From Marinobacter salinus (GTDB lineage: Bacteria; Pseudomonadota; Gammaproteobacteria; Pseudomonadales; Oleiphilaceae), in NCBI RefSeq assembly GCF_001854125.1, contig NZ_CP017715.1:496001-560000 (forward strand): 64,000 bases of DNA. Reading direction: 5' to 3'. A program made the position numbers and the translations under genes. Under the pieces are notes generated by a model, which saw nothing but the letters and a program-made list of their open reading frames with translations, ran no database searches and was not told the origin of the DNA. Below, piece by piece: positions 54,067-64,000 of this stretch. The first letter of the stretch is position 1. Every line of letters begins with the position of its first letter.

Positions 54067-55476
54067 ATCATATCCAGCGACCGCCGCGCCCTGATCCGGG
54101 AGGCGCTGTACACCTACACCCGTTGGCAGGTTATTGCGCTGCTGTTTCTGGGGTTCTCGGCAGGGCTGCCATTCCTGCTGGTGTTTTCCACGCTCAATGC
54201 CCGGCTTGCGGATGTGGGTGTGGAAACGGCGACCATCGGTTTTTTCAGCTGGCTGGGGATCACCTATTCTATCAAGGTGTTCTGGGCGCCGGTTGTCGAC
54301 AGGTTGAAGCTGCCATTGCTCGACAGACTCCTCGGCAAGCGCCGTAGCTGGATTATTCTTGCCCAGGCGGGGATTGCCGCCGGGCTTTACCTCATGGCCC
54401 ACGTGGACGCCACAGCGGCACCGGAAATGATGGCGCTGTGCGGGTTGCTGGTGGCATTCTCCTCAGCCACACAGGATGTGGCCATTGACGCGTACCGGAT
54501 CGAAATTGCCGAAGAGCGGCTGCAGGCGGCCCTCGCGGCAACCTATATCTTTGGTTACCGCCTGGCTCTGCTTGTTGCCGGTGCGGGCGCCCTGTATCTG
54601 GCCGAGTTCTGGTCGTGGCAGGTGTCGTATGAGGTGATGGCCTGCCTCGTCGGGGTGGGTGTGCTCACGGTACTGGTGGCGCGCGAGCCCAGGATAAACC
54701 ACTTCGCAGCGGCTCAGGACATTGCCCACAAAATTGAGCAGGAAGCGGCCAAACGGACCCACCTCAACCCGCGAGTGGCCCGCCTCGTCGGGTGGTTTTA
54801 CGCTGCGGTTGCCGGCCCTTTCCTGGACTTCTTCCACCGGTACAAAGAGCTCTCCATTGCCATTTTGCTGATGGTGGCGGTGTACCGGATTTCAGACATT
54901 GCCATGGGTGTGATGGCCAACCCGTTTTACCTGGACTTTATGGGCTTCAGCAAAACCCAGGTCGCCGATGTGACCAAAGTGTTCGGGTTCTTTATGACCA
55001 TTGCCGGCTCGCTGGTTGGCGGGGTGATGGTGGTGCGTTACGGCGTTCGCCGAATTCTGCTGCTGGGGGCCGTGATGACGGCGGCAACGAACCTTTTGTT
55101 CGTAGTGCTCGCCCAGTACCCGCCCAATCTGGCGACCCTGGCGGCAGTAGTGAGTGCTGACAACCTGAGTGGCGGCATCGCCAACGTGGCGCTTATTGCC
55201 TGGCTATCGAGTATGACCAGTGCTTCCTTCACCGCCACCCAGTACGCCCTGTTCAGCTCTCTGATGACCCTGCCCGGTAAGTTTATAGGCGGTTTCTCCG
55301 GTATTGTGGTTTCGGATTACGGTTACGCCGAGTTCTTCCTGATTGCCGGTATCATGGGGGTGCCCGCCATCTTGCTGGCCCTGTTCATGATGCGTCATGG
55401 CGTGAGGCTCGATGCGCTCGCGCCTGATCATTCCGGTAACCGCGAGGAGCCAGCAGGAGAGCCCGCCAAGGGGTAG
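54067..55476 (+). CDS. AmpG-like MFS permease (muropeptide/lipid transporter family), no canonical start codon
   Basis: A polytopic MFS transporter of the AmpG/PAT family (about 469 residues, twelve predicted membrane segments). The family start RWQVIALLFLGFSAGLPFLLVFSTL forms TM1, followed by KRRSWIILAQ and DAYRIEIA. AmpG imports anhydromuropeptides for cell-wall recycling. In-frame sequence between the yajQ stop (54051) and GTG 54181 contains no ATG, GTG or TTG, while GTG 54181 would delete TM1. CGGAGGT at 54054-54060 points to ATC 54067 or ATA 54070 (giving MSSDRRALIREAL). A base error in the start codon is the alternative. Confidence 0.85.
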   Translation: MISSDRRALIREALYTYTRWQVIALLFLGFSAGLPFLLVFSTLNARLADVGVETATIGFFSWLGITYSIKVFWAPVVDRLKLPLLDRLLGKRRSWIILAQAGIAAGLYLMAHVDATAAPEMMALCGLLVAFSSATQDVAIDAYRIEIAEERLQAALAATYIFGYRLALLVAGAGALYLAEFWSWQVSYEVMACLVGVGVLTVLVAREPRINHFAAAQDIAHKIEQEAAKRTHLNPRVARLVGWFYAAVAGPFLDFFHRYKELSIAILLMVAVYRISDIAMGVMANPFYLDFMGFSKTQVADVTKVFGFFMTIAGSLVGGVMVVRYGVRRILLLGAVMTAATNLLFVVLAQYPPNLATLAAVVSADNLSGGIANVALIAWLSSMTSASFTATQYALFSSLMTLPGKFIGGFSGIVVSDYGYAEFFLIAGIMGVPAILLALFMMRHGVRLDALAPDHSGNREEPAGEPAKG

Positions 55477-55481
55477 CAGTG

Positions 55482-55790
55482 ATGGAGCCAACCAAGGATC
55501 AGAAGATCTGGCAGGTAGTGTTGTTGATTCCAGCCGGAAAGGTGGCAAGCTACGGCCAGGTTGCCGACATGGCGGGCCTGGGTCGCCAGGCCCGATATAT
55601 AGGTCGCGCTCTCGGAAAGCTGCCCCCAGGGCACTCCGTGCCCTGGTATCGGGTGCTGAGAAGCAATGGTCAGATTGCCTTCCCGGAAGGCTCACCGACG
55701 TTCCTGAAACAAAAAGAATTGCTGGAACAGGAAGGGGTTGAAGTCATCAGCGGAAAGGTACAAATGCGCCAGTTCCGCTGGCAACCCTAA
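55482..55790 (+). CDS. Alkyltransferase-like protein (ATL), MGMT DNA-binding domain
   Basis: A 102-residue protein with the MGMT DNA-binding fold: QKIWQVVLLIPAGKVASYGQV and YIGRALGKLPPGHSVPWYRVL. Methyltransferases have PCHR at the active site; here it reads PWYR, so the acceptor Cys is replaced by Trp as in ATL proteins, which flag O6-alkylguanine for nucleotide-excision repair. It cannot be a methyltransferase. ATG 55482 is chosen; GTG 55479 is just upstream. It follows the AmpG-like stop by 5 bp. Confidence 0.9.
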   Translation: MEPTKDQKIWQVVLLIPAGKVASYGQVADMAGLGRQARYIGRALGKLPPGHSVPWYRVLRSNGQIAFPEGSPTFLKQKELLEQEGVEVISGKVQMRQFRWQP

Positions 55791-55892
55791 AGCTTCAGGG
55801 CACCATCAACCTCGATCATGCGTCCTGAAACATAGTCATTTTCGAAGATAAACGCCGCCGGTAATTGCAATTACGGAATCTTGAAGTTTCAT
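55787..55892 (-). pseudogene. Remnant of an SDR oxidoreductase gene with a large internal deletion
   Basis: On the minus strand, ATG (55892-55890) begins MKLQDSVIAITGG, the usual N-terminus of FabG-like SDRs. After the Gly-Gly codons the next bases, in another frame, read AAFIFENDYVSGRMIEVDGALKL and a stop at 55787-55789, which is the usual C-terminus of the same enzymes. About 200 central codons are missing. AGGG precedes the ATG, so the original ribosome site seems preserved. The join falls in a GGCGGCG run, consistent with deletion between short GC repeats. It is certainly non-functional as an SDR. Confidence 0.8.
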
Positions 55893-56082
55893 GTTTTGCC
55901 CTAACTACTATTATCAGGTGGTTTACGGTTGCCGTGTGTCTTTTTGACCTCTGCCTTCCGACGGGGGTGCATGCACCAGCACCACTGGTGCGACGAGCCA
56001 TGTGCCTGGCTTCTTGTTAAAAACCGGAGGGCTGCGAGTATACCAGACCTTCTGACATTCCTGTTCAGACCGTGAGGGCCTG

Positions 56083-56625
56083 ATGTCTGTATTTCTGTTT
56101 CTTTTCATTGTCATGCCGGTCGCCGAGATGGCAGTGCTCATCAAGGTGGGTGGCATTATCGGTGTGTTGAACACCATCGGGTTGGTTCTGCTGACAGCGG
56201 TGGTTGGTGCCTGGCTGCTTCGCCAGCAAGGGCTTGCCACATTGCTGAAAGCCAACCAACGCCTGAACAGTGGTGAGTTGCCGGCCAAAGAAGTGGCTGA
56301 GGGTCTGATACTGGCTGTGGGTGGAGCGCTGTTGCTGACGCCCGGGTTCATCACGGATACCATCGGCTTTCTGTGTCTGATACCCGGCACCCGGCACTGG
56401 CTGGCAGCTCAGGCGCTGAAGCGGATGGTGGTTTCCGGCCAAAGCCGGGGCTTTTATTTCCGTGCCGGAGGCGGCCAAAATCCGTTTGGTCAGGATCCGT
56501 TTGGTGACCGCGAAAATCCTTTCGGGCAGCAGCGTCCTTTTGATCGCAATAAAAACGGCGACATTATCGAAGGTGAGTATCGGGATGAGACCGAATCAGA
56601 CCGCGATCGCATCGAAAAAAAGTGA
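56083..56625 (+). CDS. fxsA: FxsA family membrane protein
   Basis: A 180-residue inner-membrane protein. The start MSVFLFLFIVMPVAEMAVLI and the motif PGFITDTIGFLCLIPGTR are diagnostic for FxsA, named after suppression of F-exclusion of phage T7 in E. coli. Four hydrophobic segments precede a Gly/Asn/Asp-rich cytosolic tail with NPFGQDPFGDRENPFG repeats. It lies directly before groES, a common arrangement. The 190 bp upstream (55893-56082) hold no gene I can support. Confidence 0.92.
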   Translation: MSVFLFLFIVMPVAEMAVLIKVGGIIGVLNTIGLVLLTAVVGAWLLRQQGLATLLKANQRLNSGELPAKEVAEGLILAVGGALLLTPGFITDTIGFLCLIPGTRHWLAAQALKRMVVSGQSRGFYFRAGGGQNPFGQDPFGDRENPFGQQRPFDRNKNGDIIEGEYRDETESDRDRIEKK

Positions 56626-56645
56626 AAAAATTTTGGCTCGGGGTG

Positions 56646-56672
56646 TTGAAAACCCCTACGCCAGCCCCACAT
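56646..56672 (+). promoter_or_regulatory. Sigma-32 heat-shock promoter of groES-groEL
   Basis: TTGAAAA (56646-56652) and CCCCACAT (56665-56672) match the RpoH elements CTTGAA and CCCCAT. The gap from TTGAA to CCCC is 14 bases, one more than in E. coli groE. The transcript would have a leader of about 140 nt before the groES ATG at 56824. Confidence 0.65.
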
Positions 56673-56823
56673 AAGTTGCACAAGTTCGCTGCAGGCTGAT
56701 AACGGCTGGAAAACAGCAGGTTAGCAGCCGGGCAATTTGGTCGGATGACGCTTTGCTAGTCCGTCCTTTTTAAACAGCAAATGTCATTGCCACATTAAAT
56801 CTGACAATTGGAGAAACCGAGCA

Positions 56824-57111
56824 ATGAAAATTCGTCCGCTCCACGATCGTGTTGTCGTGCGCCGTAAGGAAGAAGAAGAGAAAACTGCAGGTGGCATCGT
56901 GCTGCCGGGCAACGCTAAAGAGAAGCCTTCACAGGGTGAAGTGGTTGCTGTGGGCAACGGCCGCATCCTGGAAAACGGCGAAACCCGCGCTCTTGCGGTC
57001 AAAGCGGGTGACACCGTTGTCTTTGGTCAGTACGCCGGAAACACCGTAAAGGTTGACGGTGAAGAGCTGCTCATCATGAGCGAGAACGACATCTATGGCG
57101 TGCTTGAGTGA
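56824..57111 (+). CDS. groES: Co-chaperonin GroES
   Basis: The 95-residue lid of the GroEL chamber. [20 protein letters not shown] and the mobile loop ([16 protein letters not shown], about 20-35) are standard, and the C-terminus [15 protein letters not shown] is complete. It is the first gene of the groE operon, 78 bp before groEL. Confidence 0.98.
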   Translation: MKIRPLHDRVVVRRKEEEEKTAGGIVLPGNAKEKPSQGEVVAVGNGRILENGETRALAVKAGDTVVFGQYAGNTVKVDGEELLIMSENDIYGVLE

Positions 57112-57171
57112 TCGCTGAGGCGACTGGCACGAACTCTCATTAATCCGTTTGGTTCAATGAATTCGGTTTAA

Positions 57172-58842
<1,671 letters not shown>

Positions 58843-58899
58843 TGCCGGCCTGATCCCGGCCACATCGCCTGTTCCCGGATGTGGCCTGATCTGCCCTGA

Positions 58900-58940
58900 A
58901 AACCCCGCGTCGGTTCACACTGACGCGGGGTTTTTGTTTT
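58900..58940 (+). terminator. Rho-independent terminator after groEL
   Basis: AACCCCGCGTC (58901-58911) pairs with GACGCGGGGTT (58922-58932), followed by a T-rich tract. A second hairpin without T-run, GGCCACATC (58858-58866) with GATGTGGCC (58878-58886), precedes it and may protect the abundant groE mRNA. Confidence 0.93.
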
Positions 58941-59007
58941 TTTGTCATGAACTTGCCTAATGGCTTTGCTAGACTCGGCTTCCGGCCAATTGTCTATGTG
59001 AAGTTGA

Positions 59008-59799
59008 ATGAGTGACACTGAAACCAAATCTTTTCTCCGCCCCGGCAAGATCATTACCCTTGTTTTGCTGGCGGCACTGGTTTATCTGGCCGCATTGGTT
59101 ATTTGGGTGCCCGCCGGCTGGCTCTGGCAGCAAGCGTCTGCGCGCGTGGCACTGCCAAAACAAGTTCAGGTGCAGCAGGTATCCGGGCGCCTATGGGACG
59201 GGGCGGCGGGCCTGGTTGTAGCCGGCTATCCGGCGCGCCTTGACTGGCGTTTGGGTTGGCCTTCGCTGTCTGGGCTCTCCCTGCCCATCGCCGTATCGTT
59301 GGCGTCCTCGGAGTCTCTGGTAGAGGGTAATGTTACGATCGGCTGGCCTGCCCGAGCCGAGGTGAACGCCCGGGGCAGGCTGGCCGTTGCAGAGTTTGAG
59401 GATCTGATTCGTCGCAGCGGCGGTGCCATGATCGAAGGTGATGTTACCGTTGATCGTTTGCATCTTGTTTGGGCGGACAACCGTGTCTCCCGGGCCGAAG
59501 GTATCGGCCGCTGGGCCGGCGGGCAGGTTTCCTGGCCTATGGGTGGCCAGACCGGTCAGGCGCAGTTCCCGCCGATGCAGGCAAATCTGGATACTACCCA
59601 GGGCGGGGTTGCTCTTACTGTTTCGGAGCAGGGTGGTGACGGGCCGGCCGCAGATGCATCTGTGCTCTGGAACGGCATGATGGAGTTGCGGGTATATAAA
59701 CGGATGGTGGACCTGGCTGGCCAGCCCTGGTCGGATTCCGCCAGCCCCGGCGATGTTGTCTTCCGTGTCAGGCAGCCGTTGCTGCCGGGAGCAGGTTGA
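59008..59799 (+). CDS. gspN: Type II secretion system protein N
   Basis: A 263-residue bitopic protein with one N-terminal membrane segment (about 15-38) and a periplasmic domain containing VQQVSGRLWDGAAGLVVAGY and WRLGWPSLSGLSLPIAV, as in GspN. It is an accessory component of some type II systems. gspC follows after 1 bp, and gspD after that, so the order is N-C-D. The T2SS E-M genes are not in this window. Confidence 0.88.
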   Translation: MSDTETKSFLRPGKIITLVLLAALVYLAALVIWVPAGWLWQQASARVALPKQVQVQQVSGRLWDGAAGLVVAGYPARLDWRLGWPSLSGLSLPIAVSLASSESLVEGNVTIGWPARAEVNARGRLAVAEFEDLIRRSGGAMIEGDVTVDRLHLVWADNRVSRAEGIGRWAGGQVSWPMGGQTGQAQFPPMQANLDTTQGGVALTVSEQGGDGPAADASVLWNGMMELRVYKRMVDLAGQPWSDSASPGDVVFRVRQPLLPGAG

Positions 59800-59800
59800 T

Positions 59801-60652
59801 ATGGCGCTCCTGAATGCCGATGCACAAGGCAGGGTTTCCCGGATCGTGGCAAACCTCCTGTTGCTTGGATTGGTGGTGCATTTAGGACTGGCCGCAGCGA
59901 AGGTAACCTGGCTGGTTGCGTGGGATGACAAACCAGCGCCGAAAGCGCCGGTATCTGCTGTTGGCAATGGGCTTTCGGAGCGAGGGCTTGCTTACCCCAT
60001 GGCCAGTTATGACTTTTTTGGACGCCCTGCGAAACAGGCCGGTGTCGCTGATGTGGTCAAACGTTCGGCGCCGGAAACAGGCTTGCGTTTGCGGCTTGAA
60101 GGCGTTCTGGTGGGACAGCGCCCGGAGGACTCCGGTGCTATAGTTGCTGGGAGTAATGGGGAAACGGCGTATTACCGTGTTGGAGACCTGTTGCCAGGTA
60201 ATGCGGAGCTGGCCGAAGTGGAGTCAACACGCATATTGATCCGCCGGGGCGGGCGATATGAATCGCTGACGTTCGAGGAGGCCGATTCCTCCGCACTGGT
60301 TGCAGAGGTGCCCCAGGCACCGGCAGAATCCTCCCCCGAGGCGTTTTTGGAAAATGCCCGGGCTGAGCTGGACAGTCAAGGGGTGGCCGCTCTTAATGCC
60401 TACGGGCTGAACCCGGTGGATGCAAGCGGGCAGTCCGGTTACGTTTATGATGGCTCCAGTGCCATGCTCAATGCCGTAAACCTTCAGGCCGGGGACGTGA
60501 TTACCGCCATCAACGGCCAGCGGCTGGGTGACATCGAACAGGACAGATCCCTGCTGGAAAGCTGGCGTGGCCAGCCGCAGCTGGATATTGAAATAGAACG
60601 TGACGGATCGATCCTCACCATAAGTTATGCCATACCCGAGCAGTGGCGCTGA
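59801..60652 (+). CDS. gspC: Type II secretion system protein C
   Basis: A 283-residue protein that bridges the inner-membrane platform and the secretin. It has an N-terminal TM (about 20-40), an HR domain (about 90-165; LRLEGVLVGQRPEDSGAIVAG) and a C-terminal PDZ domain (about 200-283) with VNLQAGDVITAINGQRLGD. The ATG at 59801 follows the gspN stop by 1 bp and AGG; an earlier in-frame ATG lies inside gspN. Confidence 0.92.
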   Translation: MALLNADAQGRVSRIVANLLLLGLVVHLGLAAAKVTWLVAWDDKPAPKAPVSAVGNGLSERGLAYPMASYDFFGRPAKQAGVADVVKRSAPETGLRLRLEGVLVGQRPEDSGAIVAGSNGETAYYRVGDLLPGNAELAEVESTRILIRRGGRYESLTFEEADSSALVAEVPQAPAESSPEAFLENARAELDSQGVAALNAYGLNPVDASGQSGYVYDGSSAMLNAVNLQAGDVITAINGQRLGDIEQDRSLLESWRGQPQLDIEIERDGSILTISYAIPEQWR

Positions 60653-60684
60653 TCGGGTTCATCGATACAGGACGAAATCGCCAG

Positions 60685-62640
60685 ATGTATAACCACAAGA
60701 CCAATATGTTTCGGGCAATTGCTCTGCTTATCCTGCTTCCCCTTATGTCCATGGCATACGGGCAGGATGAAACCTGGCGACTGAACCTCAAAGATGCAGA
60801 TATCCGTGCTTTCGTTACCCAGGTTGCGGACATTACCGGTTACAGCTTTGTGGTGGACCCGAGAGTGAAGGGTAAGGTGACTGTGCTTTCGAGCGCACCG
60901 ATGAACAGGGACGAGATTTACGATTTGTTTCTGGCGGTCCTCAATGTGCATGGCTTTACGGCCATCCCCGGGGAGGAAGTCATCAAGATCGTGCAGCAGG
61001 TTGATGCCAAGCAGTCGGCGGAATCCCTCACGCGGTTTGCGACAACGCCGTCCGAGCAGCTTATTACCCGGGTGATCCAGATCGACAACGCCAATGCTCT
61101 TGAGCTGGTTCCGATCCTGCGCCCGCTGGTTGCGAAATACGGCCATTTGGCCGGTGTGGCAGCAGCGAACGCGCTTATAATCAGTGATCATTCGTCCAAC
61201 ATTCAGCGCATCGAGCAGATTGTCCGTGAGCTCGACAGCCCCTCCAAATATGAAGTGGAAGTTCTCCAGCTTAAGGAGGCCTGGGTGGGCGATATGGTTA
61301 CCTTGTTACAGGAACTGGCACCGGACGAACTCGGCCGGACCGGTGGCGAAAACGCAGCGCGGAAATACAGTGTCACCGCCGACGAGCGTTCCAATCGTCT
61401 GATTCTCAGGGGTGATAAGACCTTTCGGGACAAGATGCGAGGTCTGATTCGCCAACTGGACCAGCCCTCGGCAACGGGTGGCGCCACAAAAGTAATCCGG
61501 CTCAAGCACGCGGATGCCAAAAATCTGACTGAGATTCTCAAGGGCGTCATGGGTGAGCTGGTGAAGGAAAGTGGCGGCGGGTCGGGCGCGGCCGGCGGCG
61601 GTGCCAAACCGAACAGTAATTTCGCGGTGTTTGCGGATGAGGGGCTGAATGCCCTGGTTGTGCGTGGCGAACCTTCACTGATGCAGGAAGCGGAAGAAAT
61701 CGTTGCCCAGCTGGATGTCCGCCGGGCGCAGGTCCTGATTGAAGCGGCGATTGTGGAAATCAGTGATGAATTGGGAGAGGATCTTGGTGTTCAGTTGGCG
61801 GTAGGTGACGAATCGGGTCAGTCCACACCGGTTGCCGGAACCAATTTCGGAAACGTCGGGCGCAGTCTTGGAGAGGTACTGACCGCCATTCTTTCCGGTT
61901 CGGTTATTACACCTACAACGGGGGGCATCACCATTGGCGCGGGTCAGCGGAATGAAGACGGCATTACCTGGGGCGTGTTGCTGCAGGCGCTTTCAACTTC
62001 TGCGGCCGCGAACCTGTTGTCGACGCCCAGCATTATTACTCTGGATAACCAGGAGTCGGAAATCATCGTTGGTCAGAACGTTCCTTTCCGGACCGGACAA
62101 TCCACCGTTACCGGGGATGGCACCACTAACCCGTTTACCACCATTGAACGCCGCGACATTGGCCTGACCCTGAAGGTGACCCCGACTATCAGTGCGGATG
62201 GCCTGGTGCGTCTGGTGGTTGAGCAGACAACCGAAAATGTGGCGGACAGCATTGAAAATGCGTCGGACATTGTGACCAACAAGCGCGAGATCAAGACCAC
62301 TGTGCTGGCGGACGATGGCGAAACCATCGTGCTCGGTGGTTTGACCCGTGACGATTACCAGGTCAACAAGAGCAAGGTGCCGGTGCTGGGGGATATCCCG
62401 GTACTGGGCCGGCTGTTTTCCTCCGAATCCGAGCGCCGGGTAAAGCGGAACCTGTTGGTTTTCCTGCGCCCCAAAATCATGCTGGGCAAGGAAGAGGCGG
62501 TTGCGGTGACGACCGACAAGTTTAACAAGCTCTGGGATGTAAAGCTGGATGTTCGGAAAAAGCTGGGCCTGCCTGACTCAGAGCACCGCCCGGGTACCGA
62601 GGTGCTGTTCAGTCCGGGCAGTGGGCAATCGATCAAGTAG
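60685..62640 (+). CDS. gspD: Type II secretion system secretin GspD
   Basis: A 651-residue outer-membrane secretin. After a signal peptide (MFRAIALLILLPLMSMAYG) it has N0 (about 35-105), N1-N3 repeats with IIKIVQQV, LELVPILRPLV and VIRLKHADAKNLTEILKGVMG, and the secretin barrel with VPVLGDIPVLGRLFSSES and FLRPKIML near the C-terminus. AGGACG precedes the ATG at 60685; 60706 is another possible start. The 32-bp gap from gspC supports one operon. There is no gspE-M set here, so the rest of the machinery must be elsewhere. Confidence 0.95.
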   Translation: MYNHKTNMFRAIALLILLPLMSMAYGQDETWRLNLKDADIRAFVTQVADITGYSFVVDPRVKGKVTVLSSAPMNRDEIYDLFLAVLNVHGFTAIPGEEVIKIVQQVDAKQSAESLTRFATTPSEQLITRVIQIDNANALELVPILRPLVAKYGHLAGVAAANALIISDHSSNIQRIEQIVRELDSPSKYEVEVLQLKEAWVGDMVTLLQELAPDELGRTGGENAARKYSVTADERSNRLILRGDKTFRDKMRGLIRQLDQPSATGGATKVIRLKHADAKNLTEILKGVMGELVKESGGGSGAAGGGAKPNSNFAVFADEGLNALVVRGEPSLMQEAEEIVAQLDVRRAQVLIEAAIVEISDELGEDLGVQLAVGDESGQSTPVAGTNFGNVGRSLGEVLTAILSGSVITPTTGGITIGAGQRNEDGITWGVLLQALSTSAAANLLSTPSIITLDNQESEIIVGQNVPFRTGQSTVTGDGTTNPFTTIERRDIGLTLKVTPTISADGLVRLVVEQTTENVADSIENASDIVTNKREIKTTVLADDGETIVLGGLTRDDYQVNKSKVPVLGDIPVLGRLFSSESERRVKRNLLVFLRPKIMLGKEEAVAVTTDKFNKLWDVKLDVRKKLGLPDSEHRPGTEVLFSPGSGQSIK

Positions 62641-62654
62641 CTTCGGGGTGCATG

Positions 62655-62675
62655 CGCGGGCAATCGTTGCCCGCG
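62655..62675. terminator. Hairpin between convergent gspD and M48 peptidase genes
   Basis: CGCGGGCAA (62655-62663) pairs with TTGCCCGCG (62667-62675) around a TCG loop. There is no T-run on either strand, so it is probably a weak bidirectional terminator or mRNA 3'-end structure. Confidence 0.6.
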
Positions 62676-62679
62676 AGAT

Positions 62680-64000
62680 TCAGGCCGTCAGGGGCGGCAT
62701 CGGACAATCCATCTGGTCCGCCACCAGTCTCATGAGTTCATACTCCCGCACATCAATGCGCCCGTCGTGGGTAATGCAATGGCCGCAGGCATCAATGATT
62801 GCCGGTTTAAGCAGCGGTGAGAGCCCGTTAAGTGCTGTCAGAGCTTCCCTCAGCTGACGCATGGTGACTTTTTCCAGTACTGGCTGCTCTCCCTTACGTG
62901 TGTCGTTAAAACCTGCCATGGCTTCCGTGTAGAGCTGCTCGGCATCGCCAGAAGATGATGTCCCGGCGCGGGCAAGCAGGCTCAGGAGTCGCTGGAGTGC
63001 AGGCATGACAGGCCGATAGCTCCGGTATTTGACCGGCATGGCGCGACTGGCGTCCGGGCCGAGGTGCCGTGACAGAAAGCTTGTCAGTGCCAGCTCGAAC
63101 AGACTCACCCGGTGATCTGCCGCAACCAGTTTCTGAACATTGCTCATCAGCCCCTCGCGCTCCTCAGGATCCAGCTTGCGCAAAGCTGGCATAGCCAGTT
63201 CCAGTGCAGGAAAGCGTACGCCCTCGCCAATGCTCTTCAAGGCGGGAACGAGCTTTTCCAGAAGCCCCGGTTCACCGCCAAGGATGGGGTGGGAGGGAAT
63301 CAGCTCCATCCGCTCACGCTGCTGCTCCCGTGAAAGTTCGCTGATCAGCAGTGCATAGCAGAGCTGGACTGCACCGGCACGGGTGTATAGCAGGCCCCGG
63401 AAAGTCGCGGGCAACCTTGCCAGCAAACGAACAGCGAAATCCTCACCCTCGCTATTCACCGTTCCTACGCGCTCAGACAGCTTGGTACCGGCCGGAGGCG
63501 TCGATGCGGAAGAGACCAGCGGTGAGGTTCTTTTCCGGCTGACCGGGCTGTAGATGTCATCCGAGATCCCGGAAAAGCCAGCTGCCATGCCAGGTCGGGC
63601 TGAGACTGTGGCGGCACGGAGGTTCGCCCGTGGTTCGGTGTCCCTGAGCCGACTGCGTAATCTCACCAGCATCCCGGGCTGAATGCGGTTAATGCGTTCC
63701 TCAATCGGGGGATGGGAGGCAAGTAGAGCGGTAAACTTCATCCGGGCGCTTTCGCCAAAGCACATGTGGTTCATGTCACTGGCGTGACTGGTCGTGTCCA
63801 GGTAGCCGCCTTTGAGCCCGATTTTGAACAGTGCGCCCGCTATGCCCTCCGGATTGCGGGTGAACTGGACCGATGAGGCATCGGCCAGCATTTCCCGCTG
63901 GCGGGAGACCGCCGCCTGGATCAGCCGTCCGAAGAACACGCCGAGGTAGCCGATCACGAGGAGCGCGATGCCGATTACACCGATTGCAGCCTGACCCCGG
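62680..64000 (-). CDS. M48-family metallopeptidase (5' end beyond window)
   Basis: The C-terminal 440 codons of an HtpX/Ste24-like membrane peptidase. A hydrophobic segment (IGVIGIALLVIGYLGVFFG) is followed by SRQREMLADASSVQFTRNPEG, which holds the third zinc ligand Glu of the HExxH...E motif, and by SHPPIEERINRIQPG. The HExxH itself lies upstream of the window. A long C-terminal part (about 200 residues from LLARLPATFRGLLYTRAG), unlike HtpX, has no function I recognise. Confidence 0.85.
   Translation of the reverse strand, partial: RGQAAIGVIGIALLVIGYLGVFFGRLIQAAVSRQREMLADASSVQFTRNPEGIAGALFKIGLKGGYLDTTSHASDMNHMCFGESARMKFTALLASHPPIEERINRIQPGMLVRLRSRLRDTEPRANLRAATVSARPGMAAGFSGISDDIYSPVSRKRTSPLVSSASTPPAGTKLSERVGTVNSEGEDFAVRLLARLPATFRGLLYTRAGAVQLCYALLISELSREQQRERMELIPSHPILGGEPGLLEKLVPALKSIGEGVRFPALELAMPALRKLDPEEREGLMSNVQKLVAADHRVSLFELALTSFLSRHLGPDASRAMPVKYRSYRPVMPALQRLLSLLARAGTSSSGDAEQLYTEAMAGFNDTRKGEQPVLEKVTMRQLREALTALNGLSPLLKPAIIDACGHCITHDGRIDVREYELMRLVADQMDCPMPPLTA

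Noticed and set aside
53419..54402. 327-codon minus-strand frame
   Set aside because: It covers yajQ on the opposite strand and the start of the AmpG-like gene; no motif is visible.

Overview
The window reads as a chromosomal segment of a motile, piliated marine gammaproteobacterium, most likely Marinobacter or a close relative. This is inferred from protein character and gene order (coaE-pilD-pilC-pilB, sigma-54 pilin promoters, an MvaT-type silencer, polar-flagellum genes, gspN-gspC-gspD, fxsA-groES-groEL). No rRNA, tRNA, CRISPR array, transposase or phage gene was seen.

Layout. 1-4800 (minus): 3' part of an exported protein, coaE and the type IV pilus genes pilD, pilC and pilB. 5078-6467 (plus): two type IVa pilins, each behind its own sigma-54-type promoter. 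6524-9219: a beta-CASP metallo-hydrolase, cysQ and an RfaH-type NusG paralogue. 9309-34472 (plus): a surface-polysaccharide locus of about 25 kb. It holds export genes (Wzz, Wzi, Wza-like, second Wzz), a pseudaminic acid pathway (pseB, pseC, a cytidylyltransferase/aldo-keto reductase fusion, an SDR, pseG, pseH, pseI), an AT-rich core (flippase-like, KpsS-like transferase, Wzy-like), GDP-fucose genes (gmd, fcl, manC), a GT2 transferase, and a WreQ/WreU/WreV-like trio that should start the repeat unit with QuiNAc-1-phosphate. A strong terminator closes the locus at 34501. A 12-base match to the RfaH recruitment element ops lies at 10321, inside the wzi signal-peptide codons, about 1.1 kb after rfaH, so RfaH probably antiterminates the remaining 24 kb.

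34552-41117: a second beta-CASP hydrolase, mvaT, a diguanylate cyclase with a CheC-like response regulator, an exported protein of unknown function and exonuclease I. 41165-49822: a TPR/methyltransferase-like protein between two related palindromes, two divergent flagellins (one sigma-54, one sigma-28 promoter), flaG, fliD (near-perfect sigma-28 promoter) and fliS. 49901-55790: argG, an AraC regulator, a response regulator with a degenerate GGDEF domain and a structured 3' UTR or small RNA, yajQ, an AmpG-like transporter with no canonical start codon, and an alkyltransferase-like protein. A 106-bp remnant of an internally deleted SDR gene follows. 56083-64000: fxsA, groES-groEL with a sigma-32 promoter, gspN-gspC-gspD and a partial M48 peptidase.

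The most interesting points are the ops element inside a coding region, the pseudaminate locus without a canonical PseF but with a fused enzyme and an extra SDR, the match between three predicted sugars and three predicted transferases, the non-AUG start of the AmpG-like gene, the deleted SDR remnant, and the structured RNA candidate at 52.2-52.4 kb.
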